A stretch of DNA of 64,000 nt from assembly GCA_963747535.1 (NCBI GenBank), contig CAVVFX010000019.1:62001-126000 (forward strand), read 5' to 3'. The notes beneath the pieces were generated by a model that did no database searches, was not told where the DNA came from, and saw only the letters and a list, made by a program, of their open reading frames with translations. The stretch is from CAVVFX01 sp963747535. GTDB taxonomy: Bacteria > Acidobacteriota > Terriglobia > Bryobacterales > Bryobacteraceae. A program made the position numbers and the translations under genes. Below are positions 44,272-53,368 of the stretch, piece by piece (position 1 is the stretch's first letter; each line of letters opens with the position of its first letter).

Positions 44272-44307
44272 CTGCTTTGGCCTTCTTCTTCTGATTTCTG
44301 CATACGA

Positions 44308-46026
44308 CTACTTGGCACTAACTTGAAAATGATAGTAGAGGGAGATTGCCGTCCCTACCAACCCTACCATCACCGCAACGGCCCAAGCCATGTAAGCCAG
44401 GCGCCGCTTCCGCCGGACCAGCATGGCGTTTTCCAGCAGCGGGATGCTGCTCAGCACCGGGAGATTGGTGTAGGCGCGTACGTCCTTCAGGTTCTTAAGG
44501 GATGTGTCTCTCATCTCTTTCGCTCCTGCCATGGCCAACCCTGCCATCAACCCGCCAAACGCGCCGATCATGACGATCTGCCAGCGGTTGGGAGCGGTAG
44601 GAGTTTCCGGCAGGGACGCCGGATCCAGCAGATCGAGGCTCTCGCCCGCCTTACGGCTGTTGACCTCTTTGCCCTGCTCCGCCAACTGCTGCTTGTGCTC
44701 CAAGTCCTCGTAATGCTGCGCCGCGACACCTCGTTCGCGCATCATGGACACGTACTTCTGCTCATTAATCGGACTGGCCTCGATCCTGGATTGGAAATTC
44801 GCCAGCTCCGAGTTCAGCTTATCCTGCTCCTTCTGTTTTTCCACTCGTTCCAGTTCGAGTGCCGTCAACTGCGCGGCGGTGGCATCAATCGAGGCCTTGA
44901 CGGTTTGCAGGCTCTGTTGATTCTGGAAGCTCAAAGCCCGCTTGGGTGTGGGCGTTTTCGGCTTGCTCGATTCAGCGGCAAGGGCGGCCGCAGCCTCAGC
45001 GGCGTCTTCTTTCTTCATTTGATCGCGACGTTGCTTCAGGGCTTCCAGTCTGGCTTTGAAATCGATCATATCCGGATGGTGTTCGGTAAGGCTCCGGCGC
45101 AAGACCGCCAACTGCGCTTCCATTTGAGTAATCTCGTGGGTGAGTTGGAGCACTTCCTGATTCTGCACAGTCTGGGCATTGGCGGTCGCCGTCTCCTCGG
45201 GAGTAGTCGAGACCGCGCTCTCCAGTTGCGCGTAATTCGCCTTCAGGCTGATCAGCGCCTGTTCTCCGATCAATTTCTGCTGCGCATTCCGGCTCAGTGC
45301 GTCCTGGATGCCAGTCAGCCGGGCCTGCAGGGAACTCATTGCGGACACATTCAATTGGAGCTGTTCGGGAAGCCGGCCGGAATTGGCTACCTTAAATGCC
45401 GTGAGTTCCGAATCCAACTTGTCGAGCTCTTCCTTGGCCGCCTTCACCTCATCGGTCATCAGGTCCGTGGTGATGTTAACGCCGGTACGCTGGGCAACCT
45501 GATTCGCGTCGGTCAGCTTGGTTACCAGGGCACTCACTACCGCCTGGGCTTTGAAGCGATCGGGGTAACTGTACGAGATGGCGAACGCCGAATTCGGTTT
45601 GCCAGCCGATTGCTGAACGCCAAGGATTTCGAGATGGATATCCTTGTTCTTCATGTCCTCGATCACATCCTCGAGCGGCTTCCGGTTTCGCTCGGTCTTA
45701 TAGAGGTCGAGCGACGGTCGCTGGATCAATTCCGACAACTGGCTGCGGCTGAGCACATCCTGCCACATCGACATGATGCGATCTTGCATCTGCTGGTTAA
45801 ATGTGGCGGGGACGAGGTTTTCAGGAATCTGCGAAGGTGTGATGCGCAGGACGGCGCGCGATACGTATACGTTGGATAGGAAGAACGCAACGATGGTGCT
45901 AATGGCTATACCGGCATAGAGAGGCCCGACTATCCACGAAACGTGGCGCCGGGCGATGTCGATGTAGTCTTCCACGTCCAGAGCGCGGCGGGAAATACTC
46001 AGCTGAGGCTGTGGAACGGCGGTCAT
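44308..46026 (-). CDS. Wzz/GumC-type polysaccharide chain-length/co-polymerase protein
   Basis: 572 residues from the ATG at 46026 (MTAVPQPQLSISRRALDVED). N-terminal membrane segment (IVGPLYAGIAISTIVAFFL), Wzz periplasmic domain, long coiled coil (about 180-440), second membrane segment near residue 490 and a cytoplasmic end with a third hydrophobic stretch. It regulates polymer length and export together with the kinase downstream and the Wza-like protein upstream. Confidence 0.9.
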   Translation of the reverse strand: MTAVPQPQLSISRRALDVEDYIDIARRHVSWIVGPLYAGIAISTIVAFFLSNVYVSRAVLRITPSQIPENLVPATFNQQMQDRIMSMWQDVLSRSQLSELIQRPSLDLYKTERNRKPLEDVIEDMKNKDIHLEILGVQQSAGKPNSAFAISYSYPDRFKAQAVVSALVTKLTDANQVAQRTGVNITTDLMTDEVKAAKEELDKLDSELTAFKVANSGRLPEQLQLNVSAMSSLQARLTGIQDALSRNAQQKLIGEQALISLKANYAQLESAVSTTPEETATANAQTVQNQEVLQLTHEITQMEAQLAVLRRSLTEHHPDMIDFKARLEALKQRRDQMKKEDAAEAAAALAAESSKPKTPTPKRALSFQNQQSLQTVKASIDATAAQLTALELERVEKQKEQDKLNSELANFQSRIEASPINEQKYVSMMRERGVAAQHYEDLEHKQQLAEQGKEVNSRKAGESLDLLDPASLPETPTAPNRWQIVMIGAFGGLMAGLAMAGAKEMRDTSLKNLKDVRAYTNLPVLSSIPLLENAMLVRRKRRLAYMAWAVAVMVGLVGTAISLYYHFQVSAK

Positions 46027-46142
46027 AAGGGTTCCTCCGGGTATCGCGTCTTGCCACTTGCGCAAATTCGCTTCATACCACTATAAGACGAATCGGGGCA
46101 TTCCGGCAATCTAATGCCATACAAATGGTTATGTACCGAAGG

Positions 46143-46970
46143 TTATTCAGGGACTACGATTACGTCGCCATTTTGCAGGAGAATATTCTGCTGCAAATTC
46201 CTTCCCTTGCTGACTTCCTTGTAATTAAACCTAATTTGCTGTTGACCCCGAAGCACGTAGATTTTAGTTTGCTTGGCGAAGTCCGCGAGACCGCCGGCCT
46301 CAATCAGCGCTTCATAGATAGTCTTCGGGGCCGTTAAAGGATAGGCGCCACCCTTTCTGACCCCACCCGAAATATAGTACTTCTTGCTGTTAATCTTAAG
46401 AACCTGGATGTTAACTTCCGGATTATTAAAGTAGGTCTTCAACTTTTCCGCGATGGAATCGGAAAGCTGTTGAGTGGTTAATCCGGCGGCCTTTACCTCC
46501 CCGGCGAAGCGTACCGAAACGAAACCGTCCGGCCTCACCTCCAGGTTTTGGCTGACATCCGGCTGATGCAGCACATTGAGGTAAAGGTAATCCTCGGGAC
46601 CGATTTCATAAGGCTTTTCCTGGACCCCGGTGGTCGTAACCTGGCCCGAACCGGAAGGTTTCGTGCTCTTGGCCTTCTTCGCGGGGGCACTCGCCGGAGC
46701 CTGGCTGACGGCAGGCGCCGGCACAGACGTCTGGGGTGTGCTCGCCGCAACTGGAGTGGCAGGCGTTTCCACCGGTGGGACCGCAGGTGGATTGGCCACG
46801 GCTTCCTTGGCGGTGTCTGGTTTCGCGGCGTCCTGTTTCGCGTCTGGGGATGGGGCAACCGATTGCGAAGTTTGTTCCTGTGCAACGCCCGCGGCAGCCA
46901 GCGGCCCCCATAGCACAAAAAATGCCAAGGCGCAACGCGCCGCTCGGCCGAAGCGGATGATCTCACTCAT
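46143..46970 (-). CDS. Polysaccharide export protein (Wza/OtnA-like, SLBB)
   Basis: 275 residues. Signal peptide (LAFFVLWGPLAAAGVAQ), a long Pro/Ala/Lys-rich linker (about 32-110), then the Poly_export domain (YEIGPEDYLYLNVLHQPDVS, VRPDGFVSVRFAGEVKAAGL) and an SLBB domain (KINSKKYYISGGVRKGGAYP ... NGDVIVVPE). Short compared with full Wza; there is one SLBB domain and no clear C-terminal membrane helix. First gene of the EPS operon Wza-Wzz-kinase-cyclase. Confidence 0.9.
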   Translation of the reverse strand: MSEIIRFGRAARCALAFFVLWGPLAAAGVAQEQTSQSVAPSPDAKQDAAKPDTAKEAVANPPAVPPVETPATPVAASTPQTSVPAPAVSQAPASAPAKKAKSTKPSGSGQVTTTGVQEKPYEIGPEDYLYLNVLHQPDVSQNLEVRPDGFVSVRFAGEVKAAGLTTQQLSDSIAEKLKTYFNNPEVNIQVLKINSKKYYISGGVRKGGAYPLTAPKTIYEALIEAGGLADFAKQTKIYVLRGQQQIRFNYKEVSKGRNLQQNILLQNGDVIVVPE

Positions 46971-47172
46971 GTAGACATTATCCTATCAAGTTCTGCGCTC
47001 TACGAAGATTCGAAACGCGTTTTTGCTTCAAAAAAAGCTTCGCCGCACGCATTTGAGAATAAACGCGGAGGCAGCGCACCTAGGTAGTGTAACAAGCGCT
47101 CCCGCTTCCGCCTTGCTGCTGTAAATTGGTCAACACCTTCCATGACGGGTTATGATCAGAGGCAAGGCAACG

Positions 47173-48786
47173 ATGAATCGAATCTTCCTACTGGCAGTGC
47201 TGGGTGCTGCCGCTGTCTCCGCCTTTGGCCAGGGGCGGCGGTCCGGTCCACCACCGGCGGCGACCGCGACTGCGGCACAGGAGGCCACACCCCCCGGAAC
47301 TCCTCCCGCCGCGGATACGGCGAATGCTCCACCTGCGGTCGAAAAGTTGTCCACAACTCAGCATACGGTGCATGCCGGAGGAACCGAACTCAGCTACACG
47401 GCCACCGCCGGCACCCTGGTTCTGAAACGCGAGGACGGAAAGGCTCGCGCCAGCATTTTCTTCGTCGCCTACACGCTCGACAGCGCGACCGACAAAGCCA
47501 AACGCCCGCTGACCTTCGCGTTCAACGGAGGTCCCGGCTCTTCGTCGGTGTGGCTGCACATGGGGGCTCTCGGTCCAAGACGCGTCAATCTGCCTCCCGA
47601 CGGCAGTGCACCGGCCCCGCCGTACCAGATCGTGGATAACGAAGACACCTGTCTCAAATACACCGACCTGGTATTTATCGATCCGGTCAGCACCGGCTTC
47701 AGCCGCGCCGCGCCGGGCGAGAGTCCGTCCCAGTTCCACGGGTACGATGCCGACCTCGAAGAGGTGGCCGACTTTATCCGCCTCTACCTCACCAAATTCG
47801 ACCGCTGGCCGTCGCCCAAGTTCCTCGCCGGCGAAAGCTACGGCACTACCCGGGCAGCGGGACTGTCCGAATACCTGCTGCACCAGGACGGCATTTACCT
47901 CAATGGCATCTCGCTGATTTCATCGGTACTCAACTTTGAAACCATCAACTTTGCGGCTGGACACGATCTGCCGTACATTCTGTATCTCCCCAGCTACACG
48001 GCCGCTGCGTGGTACCACAAAAAACTGCCTCCCGATCTCCAGAACGGGACACTTCTCAGCGCCATCGATCAAGCGCGAAAGTTTGCCGCCGGCGAGTACT
48101 CTCTCGCCCTGATGAAGGGCGACAAACTGACCGCGGCCGAGCGTACTGACCTCGGAAAAAAGCTGTCCCGGCTAACCGGACTCCGGCCGGAGTTCATCGC
48201 CGAGTCCAACTTCCGCGTCGTGGTGTTCCGCTATTTCAAAGAGCTTCTGCGCGACGAACGCCGGACTATCGGCCGCTATGACGACCGCCTCGAAGGCATT
48301 GACCTCGACGCCGCGGGTTCGAACGCCGAGTATGATCCCAGCTACGCCGCGGTTCAGGGCGCCTTCACGGCTGCGTTCAACGATTATGTGCGCAGCGAGC
48401 TGAAGTATGAAACGGATATCCCCTACGAAATTCTCACCGGAAAAGTACAACCGTGGAGTTACGCCAAACAGCAGAATCAATACCTCAACGTCTCGGAGCC
48501 TCTCCGCCAGGCGATGACGCAGAATCCGGCGATGCGGGTTCTCTCCATGAACGGCTATTACGATATGGCCACGCCCTTCTTCGCTACAGAGTACGTAGTC
48601 AGCCACATGGGACTCGACCCATCTCTCGCGGGGAATATGACTTTCGCGTATTGTGAGGCCGGACACATGATGTACACCCGCCAGGTGTGCCTGGACTCGC
48701 TTAGCAAAGCGATGACAAACCTGTACACCGCCGCGCTCGAAGCCGGTCCCGCAGGCGGCAAGACCGGGGCATCCACCGTGAAGTAA
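47173..48786 (+). CDS. S10-family serine carboxypeptidase, secreted
   Basis: 537 residues from the ATG at 47173; signal peptide MNRIFLLAVLGAAAVSAFGQ. Catalytic motifs: LTFAFNGGPGSSSVWLHMGA (oxyanion region), Ser in FLAGESYGTTRAAGL, Asp in NGYYDMATPF and His in AYCEAGHMMYTR. A Pro/Ala-rich linker separates the signal peptide from the domain. Removes C-terminal residues from peptides outside the cytoplasm; S10 enzymes are recurrent in acidobacteria. Confidence 0.93.
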   Translation: MNRIFLLAVLGAAAVSAFGQGRRSGPPPAATATAAQEATPPGTPPAADTANAPPAVEKLSTTQHTVHAGGTELSYTATAGTLVLKREDGKARASIFFVAYTLDSATDKAKRPLTFAFNGGPGSSSVWLHMGALGPRRVNLPPDGSAPAPPYQIVDNEDTCLKYTDLVFIDPVSTGFSRAAPGESPSQFHGYDADLEEVADFIRLYLTKFDRWPSPKFLAGESYGTTRAAGLSEYLLHQDGIYLNGISLISSVLNFETINFAAGHDLPYILYLPSYTAAAWYHKKLPPDLQNGTLLSAIDQARKFAAGEYSLALMKGDKLTAAERTDLGKKLSRLTGLRPEFIAESNFRVVVFRYFKELLRDERRTIGRYDDRLEGIDLDAAGSNAEYDPSYAAVQGAFTAAFNDYVRSELKYETDIPYEILTGKVQPWSYAKQQNQYLNVSEPLRQAMTQNPAMRVLSMNGYYDMATPFFATEYVVSHMGLDPSLAGNMTFAYCEAGHMMYTRQVCLDSLSKAMTNLYTAALEAGPAGGKTGASTVK

Positions 48787-48840
48787 GGCGCCTTTCGAGA
48801 CAAGTCTCGCCGCAGTTTCTGAGGGAGAGGGACTTGCAAA

Positions 48841-48886
48841 ATTCGGCCGCAAGCGGCCGAGGCAGGCGAAAGCGCCTGCCCCACCG
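48841..48886. repeat. Double hairpin downstream of the S10 gene
   Basis: TCGGCCGC-AA-GCGGCCGA (48843-48860) followed at once by GGCAGGCG-AAAG-CGCCTGCC (48861-48880) and CCAC. Two tandem hairpins followed by CCAC mirror the layout of the R1 repeats with different stem sequence. There is no T-run, so it is not a typical terminator. Confidence 0.7.
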
Positions 48887-49037
48887 TTAGCACACCAGAC
48901 TGTTTCGCCAGGACATGCCGGGCATTGTTGGAATCTTCACAGAAATCGCCGGCGCTCACCGCGCGGATGTGAGCTTTTCCATAATACGGGGAAGGCCCGG
49001 TGGTTACGTCGCGAATCGCATTTGCGCCGTCTTTGCA

Positions 49038-52000
49038 ATGAGCGATCATCGCCTTGGTTTTCTTTTCTGTACGGCAGTCGTGTTCCCATTCCTGGCCTTG
49101 GCTCAGACCACGGGCGGCATCAAAGGACAGATTATGGATGCCACCGGCTCTTCAATTCCCGGCGCTACGGTCACGGTGGCGGGACCGGGCGGTTACAACA
49201 AGTCTGTTTCGACCGACGCGCTAGGCGCGTTCGCAGTCACGGGACTCGCGCCGGGAAAGTATACCGTTACCGTCTCTCACTTCGGCTTTACAAGCCTTCA
49301 ATCCAAGCCGCTGACCGTGAGCGCAGGACAGACCGCCAACCTGTCCGTGCCATTACAGATACAGGTCCAACGGCAGGAAGTGACTGTAAACTCCGAGACC
49401 ACGGGGACGGTGAGCACCGACCCGTCTTCCAATGCGGGACAACTCGTTCTCAAGCAGACGGACATCGATTCGCTGCCGGATGATCCCGACGATCTGGCCA
49501 GCGATTTACAAGCCCTGGCTGGTCCCGCCGCGGGGCCGAACGGAGGCCAGATCTACATCGATGGGTTTACCGGTGGAACGCTGCCGCCGAAGAGCGCCAT
49601 TCGTGAGATTCGCATCAATCAGAATCCTTTCTCCGCGGAATACGATCAGCTGGGCTTTGGGCGCATCGAGATCTTCACCAAACCTGGATCGGACCGGCTG
49701 CACGGAACCGCGTTTTTCAACGATAGCGATTCGATTTTCAACTCCCGCAACCCGTTCCTGGTGAGTTCGGCTCCGCTCAGCACGGCGGTCGGTACGACAG
49801 CCCCGGGCAGTACACCGGTAACCAACTTTACGCCTTCTTATCAGTCCCGGCTCTATGGCGGAGATTTAAGCGGGGCCATCAATCGTAACGCGTCCTTCTT
49901 TCTGAATGTGATGCGCCGCGAGATCGACGATAACGCCATTATCAACGCGGTGACTCTGGGCACCAATCTTCAACCGAGCCCCTTTAGCCAAGCCTACCCC
50001 ACACCCAATCGCTTCACCGACCTCAGCGGGCGGATCGATTATCAGTTGAGCAAGAACAACACACTGGTCACGCGCTATTCGTACGAAGACCGGAAGGCAA
50101 GCGGCGCGGGAGTCGGGAACTTCACCCTGCCCTCGCAAGCCTACGACGCGCTGACTACCGAAAATCGCGTACAGATGACGGAGACGTACGTCATCAACCC
50201 CACCGTCGTCAACGAAACGCGCTTTCAGTTTCTGAACGATCTCACGGCTCAGAACGCAAGCAATGACCTTCCGGCCATTAACGTCCTGCAATCCTTCAAC
50301 GCCGGCGGCGCGCAGGTCGGCCGGACCTACGACAAGGAGCAACATTACGAGCTGCAAAATTACACGTCCTTCTCACGGGGCACGCACTCCTTTAAGGCCG
50401 GTGTGCGGATACGCTCGGCCGTGGTGAACAACAGCTCTCCGAATAATTTCGGCGGCTCATTCACTTTCGCCGGCACCATGGCGCCGGAACTGGACGCCAA
50501 CAATCAACCTGTGTTGGGCGCCAACGGCCAGCCGGTTCTGGTTCAGATCAGCTCGATCCAGCAGTATCAGCGCACCTTGCTGTTTGAATCCATGGGGCTT
50601 CCGTTCTCGCAAATTCAGGCGCTCGGAGGAGGCGCATCGCAGTTCTCGATCTCAGGCGGAAATCCCTTCGTCGCGCTCAACCAGACGGACGCCGGACTCT
50701 TTTTCCAGGATGACTGGAAAGTAGCCAATAACTTCACCATGAGCCTGGGTTTGCGGTATGAAATCCAGAACAACATCCACGATCCCAACGATTGGGCTCC
50801 GCGTATCGGGATCGCGTGGGCGCCCGGCGCAGCGGGCAAGAAAGGCCAGGGGAAATGGGTAATCCGCGCCGGCTCCGGCTTCTTTTATACCCGTGTGGCC
50901 GATACGTTGTACCTGAATGCGATCCGCTATAACGGAGTGAATCAGTTGAGCTATACCATCAACAACCCGGGCTTCTATCTCAATGACATTCCTTCTGTCG
51001 GCTCCATCACTTCGACTTCACCGCTGGTCCGGTATGAATTTGATCCCAATCTGCGGGCGCCCTACATTATCCAGACAGCGATAGGCGTGGAGCGGCAACT
51101 ACCCGGGCACACGACTCTGGCCGTCAACTATCTGAACAGCCGCGGTAACCATTTATTACTGACGCGCAACATCAATGCGCCGCTCGACGGCACCTACACT
51201 GCTGGAGTTCCTACGAGCGGCATCCGGCCATACGGACTCGCGGCAGGCGCCATTTATCAATATGAATCCGTGGGCATCCTGAATCAGAATCAACTGATCG
51301 TCAATGTCAACAGCCGGCTGAACAGCAATACGACGCTCTTCGGCTATTACACCTATGGCAACGCCAAGAGCGATACCGATACTTCAGGCACGTTCCCGTC
51401 CGACCAGTACAACCTGAGCCAGGATTACGGAAGAACCGCGTACGATATCCGGAACAAAGTGTTCTTCGGCGGCTCGGTCGCGGTGAGATACGGCATCCGC
51501 CTCAGCCCCTTCATGATTTTCAATTCGGGACTTCCCTTCAATATTACGACCGGCAGCGACCTGAACGGCGATCTGCAATTTACCGACAGGCCTTCCTTCG
51601 CGCCGGCCTCCGCGTGTGGCCAGACCAATATCGTCTGCACCCGGTATGGAGATTTCAATCTGGACCCGGCGCCGGGCACACCGGTCATTCCGCGCAACTA
51701 CGGCAATGGCCCCAGTTACTTTTCCTTGAACTTCCGGCTTTCCAAAACCTGGGGATTCGGCGAGACCACATCGGGTCCCAGACCTTCGGGAGGTGGTGGC
51801 GGCCGCGGAGGAGGCGGCGGCCGGGGAGGCGGTGGCGGCGGCAATATTTTTGGAGGGGGCGGCGGCAGAGGCATGGGCCCCATGGGAGGCAACAGCAATC
51901 AACGGTATCAATTGACGTTGTCGGTGTACGCCCGCAATCTGCTGAACAACGTGAACGACGCGGACTACACGGGAAACCTGACCTCACCTTATTTCGGACG

Positions 52001-52118
52001 CGCGGACGCTCTGTCCAACGGCTTTGGGGTGGGAGGCGGCGGTAACGGATTCGGCGCAGGCTCGTCGGCGGGAACCAACAATCGAAGGATCGAACTGGGC
52101 CTGCGCTTCACGTTCTGA
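49038..52118 (+). CDS. Oar-like TonB-dependent receptor with carboxypeptidase-regulatory domain
   Basis: 1026 residues from the ATG at 49038 (MSDHRLGFLFCTAVVFPFLA, signal peptide ending ALAQ). Residues about 27-115 are a carboxypeptidase-regulatory-like beta-sandwich (GGIKGQIMDATGSSIPGATV), then a plug-like part (GGQIYIDGFTGGTLPPKSAI) and a large beta-barrel with a typical C-terminal strand (RRIELGLRFTF). Near the C-terminus (about 915-950) there is a striking run of Gly/Arg (positions 51,790-51,880), predicted in an external loop. Substrate unknown; such receptors are much expanded in Solibacter-like genomes. Confidence 0.9.
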   Translation: MSDHRLGFLFCTAVVFPFLALAQTTGGIKGQIMDATGSSIPGATVTVAGPGGYNKSVSTDALGAFAVTGLAPGKYTVTVSHFGFTSLQSKPLTVSAGQTANLSVPLQIQVQRQEVTVNSETTGTVSTDPSSNAGQLVLKQTDIDSLPDDPDDLASDLQALAGPAAGPNGGQIYIDGFTGGTLPPKSAIREIRINQNPFSAEYDQLGFGRIEIFTKPGSDRLHGTAFFNDSDSIFNSRNPFLVSSAPLSTAVGTTAPGSTPVTNFTPSYQSRLYGGDLSGAINRNASFFLNVMRREIDDNAIINAVTLGTNLQPSPFSQAYPTPNRFTDLSGRIDYQLSKNNTLVTRYSYEDRKASGAGVGNFTLPSQAYDALTTENRVQMTETYVINPTVVNETRFQFLNDLTAQNASNDLPAINVLQSFNAGGAQVGRTYDKEQHYELQNYTSFSRGTHSFKAGVRIRSAVVNNSSPNNFGGSFTFAGTMAPELDANNQPVLGANGQPVLVQISSIQQYQRTLLFESMGLPFSQIQALGGGASQFSISGGNPFVALNQTDAGLFFQDDWKVANNFTMSLGLRYEIQNNIHDPNDWAPRIGIAWAPGAAGKKGQGKWVIRAGSGFFYTRVADTLYLNAIRYNGVNQLSYTINNPGFYLNDIPSVGSITSTSPLVRYEFDPNLRAPYIIQTAIGVERQLPGHTTLAVNYLNSRGNHLLLTRNINAPLDGTYTAGVPTSGIRPYGLAAGAIYQYESVGILNQNQLIVNVNSRLNSNTTLFGYYTYGNAKSDTDTSGTFPSDQYNLSQDYGRTAYDIRNKVFFGGSVAVRYGIRLSPFMIFNSGLPFNITTGSDLNGDLQFTDRPSFAPASACGQTNIVCTRYGDFNLDPAPGTPVIPRNYGNGPSYFSLNFRLSKTWGFGETTSGPRPSGGGGGRGGGGGRGGGGGGNIFGGGGGRGMGPMGGNSNQRYQLTLSVYARNLLNNVNDADYTGNLTSPYFGRADALSNGFGVGGGGNGFGAGSSAGTNNRRIELGLRFTF

Positions 52119-52291
52119 TCCAACGCCGGCTTGGAATTTCAGTGGGGAAGACCAAGAATTGGACATTTTTGCGCCTGCCTCTCAACGCTCGATATTGCAT
52201 TAAATTAGCACAATAGGCCCGTCGAACTCTTGTACAATCGAGCGGATAGCGAGCTACGAGGCGCCCGCAGTACACTACCCGTGAGGATCGC

Positions 52292-52816
52292 ATGAAAAAG
52301 TTTACTCTCGCGGTGTTGTTCGCGACTGCAATCGGGCTGTGCCAGACGCCCGTGAAGGAACCCGATACCTTGCAATCGCTGTTGGCGGAAGTCCGGCAGT
52401 TGCGCCAGGATATTGAGACCATGACGGTGGCGTCGCAGCGCGTGCAAATCGCGCTCTATGGATTGCAGATACAGGATGCTGCAGTGACTCGCGCCGCGCA
52501 GAGGTTGGACGCTGCACGGACCCGGCGTTCGGGAGCAGAGTCAAACCGTCAGCATTGGGCCGGGGAAATTCAAAGGCTGGAGGCTTCCCTAAATTCCGGG
52601 ACGCCGCCCGAGGCCCAGACCAAAGAGATCCAATCGGCGCTGATTCAGGCGAAGAGTCAACTCGACTCCCAAACGACAGAACTCCAGACCCTGCAGGCAG
52701 CGGAGTCCGAAGCATTGAGCCAGTTGCAGAACGATCAGGCGAAGTTGGCTGAACAGCAGGATCGGATTGAACGTCTCGATAAGACTTTGGAGAAATTGGG
52801 CGGCGATGGAAAATGA
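52292..52816 (+). CDS. Small periplasmic coiled-coil protein
   Basis: 174 residues. Signal peptide MKKFTLAVLFATAIGLCQ, then almost entirely heptad-rich helix (LLAEVRQLRQDIETMTVASQ, LIQAKSQLDSQTTELQTLQA, IERLDKTLEKLGG). No known domain is recognised. It stands alone between two Oar-like receptors. Confidence 0.78.
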   Translation: MKKFTLAVLFATAIGLCQTPVKEPDTLQSLLAEVRQLRQDIETMTVASQRVQIALYGLQIQDAAVTRAAQRLDAARTRRSGAESNRQHWAGEIQRLEASLNSGTPPEAQTKEIQSALIQAKSQLDSQTTELQTLQAAESEALSQLQNDQAKLAEQQDRIERLDKTLEKLGGDGK

Positions 52817-52920
52817 CCGTCAGACCATAGCCAAAGGTTTATATAGAAATTGCAACCGAAAATCAGTACACCAAAGGCGATCTTGAATAAGGGTTATGTT
52901 ACTGCCATAACTTAGGTATT

Positions 52921-53334
52921 ATGCAGCAGCCTAAGCGGGTGCAAGTTTTATCGTCTGCGAAAAGGCGCCATCGGCAGCAAGGCCAGGCCGTCATGCTGGT
53001 TTCGGTTGGGGTTGTCTTGCTATTCGGGATGTTGGGAATCGCGGCTGATACCCTATTCGGCCACCCCCTCGGGAACGTCGCACCGGTGGGCGCCCATTCT
53101 GCCGCTTTGGATACAGTCGGGATCGATCAGACAGCCGGCAGTTGTGGAACGAGCAGGCTATGCGAGGCTGCCCCTTCAGTCTTGAGCAGCGTCACAAAAA
53201 ACTGGGCCTCCGCGTCCCGACAGACCTTTCTTGGGTTTGCTTCCGTCATCGGCGCCCGGGGTGGATCGTACTCGGCGCTGTGGTTGGCAGGCGTGGCTGC
53301 GGCGGCTTTGTGCATGTTTTGCACCCGGCCTTAA
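52921..53334 (+). CDS. Short protein with TadG/TadE-like N-terminus
   Basis: 137 residues. The N-terminus RRHRQQGQAVMLVSVGVVLL-FGMLGIAAD matches the membrane anchor of Tad-pilus TadG/TadE-type pseudopilins (RGQAxxL...GxxGLAxD). The remaining sequence lacks the usual continuation (no QRRRLQxAADAAALAGA), and no other tad genes are near. Possibly a truncated relic or a divergent short member. It converges with the receptor gene at 53369. Confidence 0.5.
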   Translation: MQQPKRVQVLSSAKRRHRQQGQAVMLVSVGVVLLFGMLGIAADTLFGHPLGNVAPVGAHSAALDTVGIDQTAGSCGTSRLCEAAPSVLSSVTKNWASASRQTFLGFASVIGARGGSYSALWLAGVAAAALCMFCTRP

Positions 53335-53368
53335 ACGTTCTCACAATTCGCGATCCGCCAGTATTACC

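Noticed and set aside
43759..45879. 706-residue plus-strand frame opposite the BY-kinase and Wzz genes
   Set aside because: Spans two real genes on the other strand; no domain or signal seen.
52876..52920. Promoter TTGAAT-17-CATAAC before the TadG-like gene
   Set aside because: Fits spacing but the -10 is weak and would lie directly on the start codon; not supportable.
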